Source: Porticoccus hydrocarbonoclasticus MCTG13d
Lineage (GTDB): Bacteria; Pseudomonadota; Gammaproteobacteria; Pseudomonadales; Porticoccaceae
DNA length: 64,000 nucleotides
Reading direction: 5' to 3'
Assembly: GCF_000744735.1 (NCBI RefSeq)
Contig: NZ_JQMM01000001.1
Span: forward strand, 186,001-250,000
The notes beneath the pieces were generated by a model. The model made no database searches. It was given only the letters and a program-made list of their open reading frames with translations, and was not told where the DNA came from. Position numbers and translations under genes: made by a program. Positions within the stretch are counted from its first letter, which is position 1. Each line of letters opens with the position of its first letter. Below are positions 38,259-46,328 of the stretch, one piece after another.

Positions 38259-38858
38259 ATGAATGATTTAAGTCTGACCAACCCCTTTCGATCTCTCATT
38301 ACCGCCCTTGAGAAACGGGATGAATACACGGCTGGCCATGATCAGCGAACGAAGCTGATTGCGCTGGATATTGGAGAGCAATGTAGCCTGGAAGCCAAGG
38401 AGCTGACGATCCTCAAAATTGCGGCGTCTGTACACGATATTGGCAAAATCGGGATTCCCGATCGAATTTTACTAAAACCCGGGCGCCTTGATGCAGAAGA
38501 ATGGGAGGTGATGAAGACCCATCCGGAGCACGGGTTTCTGATTCTCAACACTGTCGAATCACCCTATGCAGAGTCGGTGGCCAACGTGGTTCGAAACCAC
38601 CATGAAGCGTTTGATGGAAGCGGATACCCGGACGGCAAATGCGGTGAGGACATCCCTGTTCTCTCGCGCATCATCGCACTGGCGGATTGTTACGATGCGA
38701 TGGCCACATCCAGGCCGTATCGCCCAGGTAAACCGCACGGCTTTATCATGAAGGTCCTCCACGAGGACAGTGAATACAAATACGATCCCTATTTGCGCGA
38801 AAAACTCGTAACTTGCCTCGAAAATAGTCCACTCCGCGCTCAACAGTCAGAAATTTAG
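38259..38858 (+). CDS. HD-GYP domain protein (cyclic-di-GMP phosphodiesterase family)
   Basis: A 199-residue protein that is almost only an HD-GYP domain. Metal and catalytic signatures are H27-D28 (TAGHDQRT), H59-D60 (VHDIGK), HHE at 114-116 and the GYP motif in DGSGYPDG (122-124), followed by ALADCYDAM. All residues for cyclic-di-GMP hydrolysis are present, but there is no receiver, PAS or membrane sensor, so input is unknown. ATG 38259 has CAGGAGG a few bases upstream, which decides the start. Confidence 0.92.
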   Translation: MNDLSLTNPFRSLITALEKRDEYTAGHDQRTKLIALDIGEQCSLEAKELTILKIAASVHDIGKIGIPDRILLKPGRLDAEEWEVMKTHPEHGFLILNTVESPYAESVANVVRNHHEAFDGSGYPDGKCGEDIPVLSRIIALADCYDAMATSRPYRPGKPHGFIMKVLHEDSEYKYDPYLREKLVTCLENSPLRAQQSEI

Positions 38859-38929
38859 GGGTATATTGACGTACCTATATAGTCGGGAAATGAATGTCAC
38901 CCTGTCGCCTTCCCCTATGGCATAAAATA

Positions 38930-40003
38930 TCACTCCAGTAACGCCACCGATTTGATCAGCATATAGAGCGACTTCCCCGCCTCGAGGCCAAGCTGACTGA
39001 CTGCCCTCAAGGTCACTTCTGCCAGCACCAATTGTCCATCCGCAGTGCGACAGGCCACCACACAGCGGCTGTCTACTGGTGGATCGATACGCTCAATGGT
39101 CACTAGCAGATGATTTTGGATACTGATGTGATGCGGATCGCCCAGGGACAGACTGACATCACGGGCGCGAATAAGTATCCGTGTGGACCCTGAACCACAG
39201 GCCTGCCCCGCCCGGGGTATCCACAGCCGGGCTTCGGGGGGGCCGAAGGGTCTGACGCCATCCTCTCCGGTCTCGCCCAGAGTTCCCTCCAAAACCGAAA
39301 CAGCACCGGCATCATCAAATAGTGGCGAGTCCGGACGCGCCAGCGACTCGTGTAGCGTTTCGATGTGCTGGATGAGGCCATTCTGCAGGAACACGATCCG
39401 GTCCGCCAGACGTTCGATCTCATCCGGGGAGTGGCTGACCATAATGATAGGCACACCGGACTCGGTTGCCATACGACCAAGAAATGGCATGATCTCACGC
39501 CGGGTCTGGGTATCGAGTGCCGCCATTGGTTCATCGAGCAGTAACAGCTGTGGACTGATCAGCAAAGCCCGTCCCAAGGACACTCGCTGGCGCTGGCCAC
39601 CCGACAATTGATCTATGCGGCGGCCAAGCAGATCTTCAATACCCAGCATGGCGGAAACTTCAGGCAGATGCAGTCGTCGTAATCGCGCCGGAGTTCGCTT
39701 GTAGCCATAGAGCAGGTTTTCCTGCACTGACAAGTGCGACAACAGGCTGTGCTCCTGAAAAACCAGGCCGATACGCCGCCTGTGCAGCGGCACGAACTGT
39801 CTTCCCTGCTGCCAGTGCTGGTCGCCAAAGCTCACCTCAGCCCCCCTGATTCGCTCCAGTCCGGCGATGAGACGCAGCAAAGTCGTCTTGCCACAACCAG
39901 AGCGGCCAAACAGCCCGGTCACGCCCTCAAGAGGCCACTCGTGATCTACCTTGAGCTCAAAATCTCCGCCATAACGCAGGTGAGCCTGAATACGAAGCAT
40001 CAT
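38930..40003 (-). CDS. modC: molybdate ABC transporter ATP-binding protein
   Basis: A 357-residue ATPase that powers molybdate import. Walker A (GRSGCGKTT), the ABC signature (LSGGQRQRVSLGRAL) and Walker B (LLLLDEP) are in order. The C-terminal ~90 residues are a TOBE/Mop domain (RARDVSLSLGDPHHISIQNHL), which binds molybdate and can inhibit transport. The start overlaps the modB stop by four bases. Confidence 0.95.
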   Translation of the reverse strand: MMLRIQAHLRYGGDFELKVDHEWPLEGVTGLFGRSGCGKTTLLRLIAGLERIRGAEVSFGDQHWQQGRQFVPLHRRRIGLVFQEHSLLSHLSVQENLLYGYKRTPARLRRLHLPEVSAMLGIEDLLGRRIDQLSGGQRQRVSLGRALLISPQLLLLDEPMAALDTQTRREIMPFLGRMATESGVPIIMVSHSPDEIERLADRIVFLQNGLIQHIETLHESLARPDSPLFDDAGAVSVLEGTLGETGEDGVRPFGPPEARLWIPRAGQACGSGSTRILIRARDVSLSLGDPHHISIQNHLLVTIERIDPPVDSRCVVACRTADGQLVLAEVTLRAVSQLGLEAGKSLYMLIKSVALLE

Positions 40004-40686
40004 ACCCGGACGATCTGAAAGTGACGGGTAAGGCTGTACACCACGAACAAAGTGGTGAAGGCAAAGATCAGCAGCATCAATGAAAGACTGTGGGCAGCCT
40101 CGTAGTTCATGGCTTCGGCATGATCGTAGATCAATACCGACAACACCCTGGTTTCACCAGGTATGCTGCCACCGAGCATCAGGATAACGCCAAATTCGCC
40201 CATGGTATGGGCGAAGGTCAATGTGGCCGCCACCACAAAACCGCTGCGAGTCAGTGGAAAAATCACGGTACGAAAACGATCCAGTGCACCGGCGCCGAGA
40301 CTGCTGGCCACCTCCACTGGACGCCTCCCCAGATTGCTGAAAGCTTCGGTCAGCGGCTGCACGGCAAAGGGCATGGAGTAGAGAATGGACGCAATCAGAA
40401 TACCCTCAAAAGAAAAGGCGAGGTGATCTAAGCCCAGGCCCTCCAGCATTTTGCCCACAATCCCCCGTGGCCCCATCGCCACTAGCAGATAAAAGCCAAG
40501 CACGGTGGGCGGCAGCACCAGAGGCAGGGAGACAATCGCCTGCACCACATTCCTACCACGGGAACGGCCCTTTGCCAGCCACCAGGCAAGCGGGGTTGCC
40601 AACACTAACAAAATTATCGTGGTGTACAGGCACAGCCGGAGAGTGACATCGATGGCTTGCCATTCCGCGGGGCCGAGTGCATACAT
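40000..40686 (-). CDS. modB: molybdate ABC transporter permease
   Basis: A 228-residue inner-membrane permease with five or six helices. The cytoplasmic coupling loop EVASSLGAGALDRFRTVIFPLTRSG (EAA motif) contacts ModC. The opening LRLCLYTTIILLVLATPLAWWLAKGRSRG matches ModB. It lies 44 bases after modA and overlaps modC. Confidence 0.95.
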   Translation of the reverse strand: MYALGPAEWQAIDVTLRLCLYTTIILLVLATPLAWWLAKGRSRGRNVVQAIVSLPLVLPPTVLGFYLLVAMGPRGIVGKMLEGLGLDHLAFSFEGILIASILYSMPFAVQPLTEAFSNLGRRPVEVASSLGAGALDRFRTVIFPLTRSGFVVAATLTFAHTMGEFGVILMLGGSIPGETRVLSVLIYDHAEAMNYEAAHSLSLMLLIFAFTTLFVVYSLTRHFQIVRV

Positions 40687-40730
40687 AGGATTTCCTCACG
40701 ACCAGAATCGGGCAGCCCGATGGTGTTTGT

Positions 40731-41498
40731 TTACTCCGGTATCACAAACCCGTAGCGGGTCATGACGTCGTGTACTTTGTCGGTCGCCATAAACGCGGCA
40801 AACGCCAACGCTTCGGGCTTGTTACCGCCACGCCTGGTGACCACATAGCCCTGGGTCAGCGGATTGTGCAGCGTATCGTCAATCAGGTAGTGATCATGCC
40901 TGGCCAGGTCGGGAAACTTTGCCAGAGACAGGGCGATGATGCCCACCTGTGCAGCGCCGGATTCAGTCATCTGGGCGGTGTGCGCAATGTTTTCGCCGAA
41001 CACCAGTTTGCTCTGCACAGCGTCCCACACACCTGTCGATTGCATCGCCTCTTTCGCACGCAGACCGTAGGGAGCATGCGAGGGCTGGGCAATGGCAATG
41101 CGGGTAATCGCCTCTGAAGTCAGGTCTTCAAGGGTAAGGTCGGCGGCGTTCAGGATGTTGCTCCAGATCACAATCCGGCCAATGGCATAGACAGCCGGTT
41201 CAGTGGTTGTCAGGCCCTTATTCCTGAGTTGCTGGGGGAAGGCGATGTCGGCCGAAAAGAAGATATCGTAAGGTGCACCGTTAGTGATCTGCGTGGTCAT
41301 TTTCCCCGATGAGCCGTAGATAACCTCAATGGCGACATCGGGACGCACCTCACGATAGAGGTTCACAATGTCATCCAGTGCATAACGCAGATCAGAGGCT
41401 GCCGCGATACGCATGGGCTCGCTGGCATGCATCGCGGAGGTCAACAACAGAAGAGTCAGTATCACAAGCAACCGACCCGGTTTTTCGAATAGGGGCAT
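40731..41498 (-). CDS. modA: molybdate-binding periplasmic protein
   Basis: A 255-residue periplasmic binding protein. A signal peptide (LLVILTLLLLTSAMHAS) precedes IAAASDLRYALDDIV, the ModA/AlgQ-type ligand loop, and YGSSGKMTTQI supplies oxyanion-binding Ser residues. ATG 41498 has GGAG eight bases ahead and starts a good signal peptide; the frame opens to 41558. A ModE-type palindrome lies 56-87 bases upstream of the start. Confidence 0.93.
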   Translation of the reverse strand: MPLFEKPGRLLVILTLLLLTSAMHASEPMRIAAASDLRYALDDIVNLYREVRPDVAIEVIYGSSGKMTTQITNGAPYDIFFSADIAFPQQLRNKGLTTTEPAVYAIGRIVIWSNILNAADLTLEDLTSEAITRIAIAQPSHAPYGLRAKEAMQSTGVWDAVQSKLVFGENIAHTAQMTESGAAQVGIIALSLAKFPDLARHDHYLIDDTLHNPLTQGYVVTRRGGNKPEALAFAAFMATDKVHDVMTRYGFVIPE

Positions 41499-41553
41499 TA
41501 TCGATCTCCGAGCAAGAATTGGTGTGATTATGCTGTGGCCGGACCGGATGCTC

Positions 41554-41585
41554 TTCACGTTATATCCAATTGAATATAACGTGAA
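41554..41585. promoter_or_regulatory. ModE-box palindrome upstream of modABC
   Basis: Perfect 12-base arms TTCACGTTATAT and ATATAACGTGAA flank an eight-base spacer. The CGTTATAT...ATATAACG core matches ModE operators of the E. coli modA type. On the minus strand the right arm contains TATAAC, a possible modA -10, so bound ModE would block the promoter. It lies between modE and modA. Confidence 0.9.
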
Positions 41586-41634
41586 GAATAGGGCCAGATC
41601 GCCGGATCGTCAACCCAGGACGAATATCGACCAA

Positions 41635-42012
41635 TCAGTGGGGACTGCTGGGAGGGGACGACGCCAGAAGGGCCGAGAGTTCGCTCAATTCATCGGCCAC
41701 TGCCGCTGCCGTCTTTTCTTCGATTTGTCGGTACAAAGCCAGTACGCGCTCACCCAGCGGCGTAATCCGGGCACCCCCGCCGCCACTGCCCCCCGCAGCG
41801 GTTTCAATCAGGGGAGAAGAAAAACACTGGTTCATGGTGTCAACCAGCAACCAGGCCCGGCGATAGCTCATCCCCATCTGCCGGGATGCGGCCGAGATGG
41901 ACCCAGTGGCGATAATACGCTCCAGTAGTTCCGCTTTCCCCGGACCGATAGCGATAGCTTTTCCGAAAAGGATACGTTGCCGCAGGCGCAATAACGAAGT
42001 ACCTGATTTCAT
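41635..42012 (-). CDS. modE: one-domain ModE-like molybdate regulator
   Basis: A winged helix-turn-helix protein (125 residues from 42012) of the LysR-type N-terminal ModE fold. FGKAIAIGPGKAELLERIIATGSISAASRQMGMSYRRAWLLV is the DNA-binding helix region, followed by a Gly-rich wing (TAAGGSGGGGARITPLG) and a helix ALYRQIEEKTAAAVADELSEL. The C-terminal Mop domains that bind molybdate in E. coli ModE are absent. The frame extends to ATG 42060; neither start has a good ribosome site. The adjacent palindrome and modABC support the role. Confidence 0.87.
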   Translation of the reverse strand: MKSGTSLLRLRQRILFGKAIAIGPGKAELLERIIATGSISAASRQMGMSYRRAWLLVDTMNQCFSSPLIETAAGGSGGGGARITPLGERVLALYRQIEEKTAAAVADELSELSALLASSPPSSPH

Positions 42013-42239
42013 AATATTGTGCTCGACCGATACGATCACTGATTTTGCCACAATAGACATGGGGGCAACGAATTTAACAGTTCATCAGGGCCCGGTCGGC
42101 GACGCCTTTGAGGTTCAAAGCATAACTGGCGGCTCCGCAATAAGTGATTTTCAGCCACCCGAATGCCCGCGCTGGCGCGACACCTCTCAAGCGCGAGATC
42201 GTTTATCGTCTCAGCGAGGTGCCGCACAAAACGAGGTGG

Positions 42240-42476
42240 CTACTTCAGTTCAGAAAGACTGGCTCCAAAATTGATATGAAACGGCGAACCATCCAGAAGC
42301 AGGGCAGGTACGGATTTGACCCCTGCTGACTCAGCTTCTGCAATTCGGGATTTGTCATTCCCAAGATGCACGATTTCCACATCATACTGAACGGGGTCTA
42401 TTGCCCTGGCTACACTGTCCTCAGCCGCCACACAAACCGGGCAACCAGCGTGATAAAAAACTGCTTTTGCTTTCAT
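42240..42476 (-). CDS. thioredoxin/glutaredoxin-fold protein with CPVC motif
   Basis: A 78-residue thioredoxin-fold protein. The redox motif is CPVC (12-15) after strand KAVFYHAG, and the cis-Pro loop is SVPALLLDG. The short length without extra helices resembles glutaredoxin-like small disulfide reductases. It is divergent from the HxlR regulator gene, which often controls redox or xenobiotic genes, so the two may be linked; that is inference. Partner and target are unknown. Confidence 0.85.
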   Translation of the reverse strand: MKAKAVFYHAGCPVCVAAEDSVARAIDPVQYDVEIVHLGNDKSRIAEAESAGVKSVPALLLDGSPFHINFGASLSELK

Positions 42477-42596
42477 AACTTCTCTCCAGTCCTTAAGTTA
42501 CAATCATGTTCGAAATACACCCAAACGGTAGCGCTATTGTCAGTTGCAAAAAAGCGGGAACCGGAAGGTGTGGTAGGCACTTTATGGTGTAACTTA

Positions 42597-42953
42597 ATGA
42601 ATATTAATGAGAAAAAAATAAATTCCCGCGCCAGCAATGTCTACCGCAAGCTTGAAGACGTGGTTGGCTGCAAATGGTCGGTGTCGGTCCTACTGGCCAT
42701 TGATGCCGGGATCTCCCGCCCCGGCGCACTGGAGCGCCACATTTCCGGCATCTCAACGAAAGTGCTGTCTGAACGACTGCGAAAACTGACTACTTATGGT
42801 TTGCTCGAGAAGCAGAGTTTCCCGGAGGTGCCACCTCGCACGGAGTATTCATTGACACCATCGGGCATAAAACTCATCAGCATCATTCAACAGATTCACA
42901 CTCTGGATTCAACACTTCAAGAGACGAGACCCAAGCAACTCAACCGCAACTAA
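42597..42953 (+). CDS. HxlR-family transcriptional regulator
   Basis: A 118-residue winged-helix regulator. The HxlR pattern is clear: VVGCKWSVSVLLAI (with the conserved Cys25), RPGALERHISGISTKVLSERLRKLTTYGLLEKQ for the recognition helix and wing, and PPRTEYSLTPSG. Some HxlR proteins sense electrophiles or oxidants through that Cys. The frame is open from 42366, but homology begins near ATG 42597. Likely targets are the divergent thioredoxin-fold gene and the LysE-type exporter gene 82 bases downstream. Confidence 0.9.
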   Translation: MNINEKKINSRASNVYRKLEDVVGCKWSVSVLLAIDAGISRPGALERHISGISTKVLSERLRKLTTYGLLEKQSFPEVPPRTEYSLTPSGIKLISIIQQIHTLDSTLQETRPKQLNRN

Positions 42954-43035
42954 TAAAGTAGCGGCGGCCGGCTCTGATTCGCTACACCCCAAGCCCTGCG
43001 CCACAGAACTGGATGAACAAAGAACGTTACACACT

Positions 43036-43656
43036 ATGGGTATCATCGAGTCGATAACACTTCTGGGAATCATGATTGCACTTGCTGTGATGCCAAGTAC
43101 CAGTGTCGCACTGGTTGTCACACGCTCTGTCACTCTGAGCGTCCATAATGGTATAGCGGTCGCTGCGGGAGTTGTTGTCGGCGATCTGATCTTTGTCTTA
43201 CTGGTAATACTGGGTCTATCTGTGCTGGCAGAGACCCTGGCCAGCCTGTTTCTGATCGTCAGATATCTTGGCGCGACCTATCTGATCTGGTTTGGCTTCT
43301 CATTGCTGACAAGAAAACACACCACCGGGTTTATGATCGACAACCCAGCGGGAAAAGGACGTTTCACAACGAGCTTCCTTGCTGGCCTCGCCCTGACGCT
43401 CGGGGATCTCAAGGCCATCTTTTTCTACCTTAGCCTGTTTCCCGTGTTTATTGATTTAGCCGCACTCCAGCTTACTGACGTTTTCATTATCATGGCAGTC
43501 ACAGTGGTGGCTGTGGGTGGCGTGAAAGTCGTCTATGCATGTTCAGCAGCAAAAATTGCCGCCCTCTCGAAAGGCCTACCGTTTGAGCCCGCCATCAGAA
43601 AAACAGCAGGTGGTGCGATGATCGGAGCGGGAAGTTATATGATCGTACAAAGCTGA
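43036..43656 (+). CDS. LysE-family amino-acid exporter
   Basis: A 206-residue inner-membrane protein with five or six helices in the LysE/RhtB arrangement. The family opening MPSTSVALVVTRSVTLSVHNGIAVAAGVVVGDL is recognisable, with the usual P-G..-like turn changed, and TYLIWFGFSLL follows. The substrate is unknown. The gene may be governed by the upstream HxlR regulator. Confidence 0.88.
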   Translation: MGIIESITLLGIMIALAVMPSTSVALVVTRSVTLSVHNGIAVAAGVVVGDLIFVLLVILGLSVLAETLASLFLIVRYLGATYLIWFGFSLLTRKHTTGFMIDNPAGKGRFTTSFLAGLALTLGDLKAIFFYLSLFPVFIDLAALQLTDVFIIMAVTVVAVGGVKVVYACSAAKIAALSKGLPFEPAIRKTAGGAMIGAGSYMIVQS

Positions 43657-43834
43657 CAACCACATCTGCAGGTATAGATCATCAATATTAACGAGAACTG
43701 CTTATTTTCCTGTTAAGATTATCTTCGGCTGGGAGCTCTATGGACAGCATTGATTAACCTTGTGATTCGGTTACCCTATGTTGCCCTGGGCAGCCAACCA
43801 CCACCCCTCAAAGATAACAATAAGAGGTACCACC

Positions 43835-44074
43835 ATGCCCTTTTCTCCGGAACATCTAACCGAATTGAACTTGCTGGTCATGTTCAGCACCCCCACACTG
43901 CAGGAAGGCATCAAGGTTCACCGAAATGAGGCGGCACCCGAACTGGTGGCAGCAGCCGAGCGCCTGCATCAAAAGGGTTTAATCACAAACAGGGACGGTG
44001 GCTATCTGACTGATCTGGGTTTCGAAACGGTCGATCACACCCAGAAACTACTGGGCATTCTCTCAACCGACTGA
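43835..44074 (+). CDS. TIGR02647-family small protein
   Basis: A 79-residue soluble protein of the TIGR02647 family, of unknown function, found in marine gammaproteobacteria and pseudomonads. The start MPFSPEHLTELNLLVMFS and the LHQKGLITNRDGGYLTDLG segment look like a small helical or winged domain. AAGAGG at 43822-43827 selects ATG 43835 over the upstream 43778. Confidence 0.85.
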   Translation: MPFSPEHLTELNLLVMFSTPTLQEGIKVHRNEAAPELVAAAERLHQKGLITNRDGGYLTDLGFETVDHTQKLLGILSTD

Positions 44075-44129
44075 AGCGACAAACTGCCTCTTTCGGGAAC
44101 CTCATTGAACAGAACATTCAGGACGATAA

Positions 44130-44639
44130 ATGAAACATAAAATCACAATCCTGTTTGCCATGACGTTTTTTATTGTCGGCAATGGTTATGGCATTTTGGC
44201 ACATCAGGCACATGCGGCCTCAAATGAAACAAACACCCTGTGTAGCACTTTCACCCTGCCCGACTCGAACAAGGTGTATCTGTTTGCCTACAGGGAGCAT
44301 CAGCCGCGTGAGAGCATTGCCCAATTGGTCAGAAAGGAAACCGCCCTGGCGCTGGACGATATCGCTGATGAGGTGATAATCGTCCAGAATAGCGAACAGG
44401 CAAAAGCAGACGGGCTTTTATTGAAAATCAAGGTGCTCAATATCGCCCGGGGCAACCTGTTCACTAGGATCGATTTCCGGTATGAATTGATTGAAAACAC
44501 CGGAAAAGCAGAAATTCTCAACGAAACTGACGTATTAACGTCAAACTTTGGTTTTAAAAAACTGACTGGCGATGTGGGCAGAGAAATTGTGCGAAACATC
44601 ACCCCGTTGATCGATTGTTTTGAGGCTCGCAGGCAGTAA
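44130..44639 (+). CDS. exported protein of unknown function
   Basis: A 169-residue protein with a clear signal peptide (ITILFAMTFFIVGNGYGILAHQAHA, cut near residue 30). The mature domain is mixed alpha/beta with two Cys (CSTFTLP and IDCFEARRQ) that could pair. IAQLVRKETALALDDIADEV suggests an amphipathic helix, and GLLLKIKVLNIARGNLFTRIDFRYEL suggests paired strands, as in periplasmic envelope proteins. I do not recognise a family with certainty. It converges on the DUF2970 gene. Confidence 0.7.
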   Translation: MKHKITILFAMTFFIVGNGYGILAHQAHAASNETNTLCSTFTLPDSNKVYLFAYREHQPRESIAQLVRKETALALDDIADEVIIVQNSEQAKADGLLLKIKVLNIARGNLFTRIDFRYELIENTGKAEILNETDVLTSNFGFKKLTGDVGREIVRNITPLIDCFEARRQ

Positions 44640-44669
44640 ATCCTGCCAGCCCATCATGTTGCGGGGCTA

Positions 44670-44966
44670 TTATGGCACCAGATGCCTGATGACCAGTTGC
44701 GAGGCAATGAAGCAGATAGAGAAGAAAATCACCATTGCCATGATACCCGCCAGAATCACGGATTTTGGATTGGTCTCCAACAGGTCCGATGCCCTCTTCA
44801 TGCCACGCCTTCTTTGCAGGGCAAACACCAGACAGAACGCCTGGGTAATAATCTCAAGTGCACTGAGATTTTTCGGCTTGGTCTCCTCCGCCTCATCCTG
44901 CCGGGAATCTACTTCAGTGGCGGTTTCTGGCGCAGTATCCTGCTGATTTCTGTTGGTCATAATCAT
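44670..44966 (-). CDS. DUF2970 single-helix membrane protein
   Basis: A 98-residue protein. A charged, Thr/Glu-rich N-terminus is followed by the DUF2970 pattern: SALEIITQAFCLVFALQRRRGMKRASDL and then one membrane helix VILAGIMAMVIFFSICFIASQLVI. Its role is unknown. Three in-frame starts (GTG 44972, ATG 44966, ATG 44960) cannot be told apart. Confidence 0.75.
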   Translation of the reverse strand: MIMTNRNQQDTAPETATEVDSRQDEAEETKPKNLSALEIITQAFCLVFALQRRRGMKRASDLLETNPKSVILAGIMAMVIFFSICFIASQLVIRHLVP

Positions 44967-45091
44967 TGGCACTCATCACTTGGAAAGGCAACTGCTGCTT
45001 CAGTAGCGTACTGGACACAGCTGCCAACAATGGATTTTCAACCAGGCGCCGAATCACACCCGGTAGAGTGTGGTATTCGCGGCACCGCGAC

Positions 45092-45697
45092 TTATTCAGC
45101 GCCGCTGCGAACTGCCGTACCGACAGAATCCTGCAACGGCCCCAGTGGATTGCGGCGGGTTTCTTCTTCATCAATCAAAGGAACACCGCTCCAGATCTTG
45201 TAGACCACCGTATTGTGGTCAATCACGATCAGGGCATTAAAGTTCCAACCGTTGCGAATACGCTCACGCTTGAATTTTAGCAAGTCCAGCACTACATTGC
45301 CCACCCGTTTGCTGTTGCTGACGCTGGGCGTTGCCTCATAGGCCAGACACTTCTCGCGGGATTTGAGACAGGTTCTGACACTGGGGGGTAACTCATCATT
45401 TGTCACGGAACTGTTTGGGCTGAATTTCTGGATGATGTCGAGGTAGGAAAGAATTCTGACATTGGGGGCGCTATAAGGATCAAAACCCAGATCCTGCAGG
45501 TCATCGGTAGTGGTTTCGTTAAGAATGATGCTGTCGTAGGACGCCTTGGCTTCCTCAAAGCTGCTCCATTGGGATTTGGTCTTGGCCCCACCTTTGGGCA
45601 AACCGCTACTGCACGATGTCAACATCATCACCAGCAGTACCACCAACAGTGAAAGAGGGACCCAGTACGTCTGACGAATCATAACTGCTTTGTTCAT
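45092..45697 (-). CDS. lipoprotein of unknown function
   Basis: A 201-residue lipoprotein. The signal helix WVPLSLLVVLLVMM ends in lipobox LTSC with Cys29, then SSGLPKGG. The mature part starts with SFEEAKASYDSIILNETTTDDLQDLGFDPYSAPNVRILSYLDI. This resembles small outer-membrane lipoproteins with an SmpA-like 'ETTxxDLxxLG' turn, but I cannot assign a family. Two further Cys in RTCLKSREKCL may form a disulfide. ATG 45697 gives a normal signal; the frame opens at 45730. Confidence 0.78.
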   Translation of the reverse strand: MNKAVMIRQTYWVPLSLLVVLLVMMLTSCSSGLPKGGAKTKSQWSSFEEAKASYDSIILNETTTDDLQDLGFDPYSAPNVRILSYLDIIQKFSPNSSVTNDELPPSVRTCLKSREKCLAYEATPSVSNSKRVGNVVLDLLKFKRERIRNGWNFNALIVIDHNTVVYKIWSGVPLIDEEETRRNPLGPLQDSVGTAVRSGAE

Positions 45698-45901
45698 GGC
45701 GCCCGGCTTGACTTTATGAAGACAACTCAATCATTACATTAAAGGTAAAGAGCCGTCCATACCAAGCCGTCACTCTGCCATGCAACGTATTTATATTTGC
45801 TGTTTTACAGCCGGTTTGGCACCCTTACGGCCTGCTCAGACAACGTCAAAGCCACCCCTGGCCAAGACCACTTTAATTCATCAATATTTCACGGAGTCCC
45901 C

Positions 45902-46276
45902 ATGACATTAGAAGAAGCAAAAGCACTGCGCGAAAGCTGGGGCGACAAGCCTTGCGACCACCCATCCTTTGCCGATGAATACATGTTTGGCTCGAAGACA
46001 GGGGATTTTGTTTGTGAACAGTGTGGCCGGTCGTTCACCAAACGCCAGAGGGATAATCTGAGCCAGGCAGACAACCCAAGGCTGAACCGATTTCTGCAAC
46101 AGAAGAATCTTATCAAGGAGCGACTCGACACTCTATCCCATCGCAAGAGCAAGCTCACAGTAGTCGCCCAGAGCGAATCCGGCAGTTCTTTAATGTTGCT
46201 GGAAGCATTATTGAAGGATCAAGAGCAATTGATTCTGCACGCCGAAGAGTTGATTCAGATAATGGACCAAACCTGA
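45902..46276 (+). CDS. small Cys-pair protein of unknown function
   Basis: A 124-residue soluble protein. Near the start, KPCDHPSF and VCEQCGRSF give three Cys and a His that may hold zinc. The remaining 75 residues are helical and charged (RFLQQKNLIKERLDTLSHRKSK and LLEALLKDQEQLILHAEELIQ), a likely coiled coil. GGAG lies before ATG 45902, which decides the start. No family is recognised. rlmA follows after 52 bases. Confidence 0.7.
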   Translation: MTLEEAKALRESWGDKPCDHPSFADEYMFGSKTGDFVCEQCGRSFTKRQRDNLSQADNPRLNRFLQQKNLIKERLDTLSHRKSKLTVVAQSESGSSLMLLEALLKDQEQLILHAEELIQIMDQT

Positions 46277-46328
46277 TTACAGCCACGCATCCCCCCCAAT
46301 AATTCAGCACAGCTCAGGAGGCAAGGCC

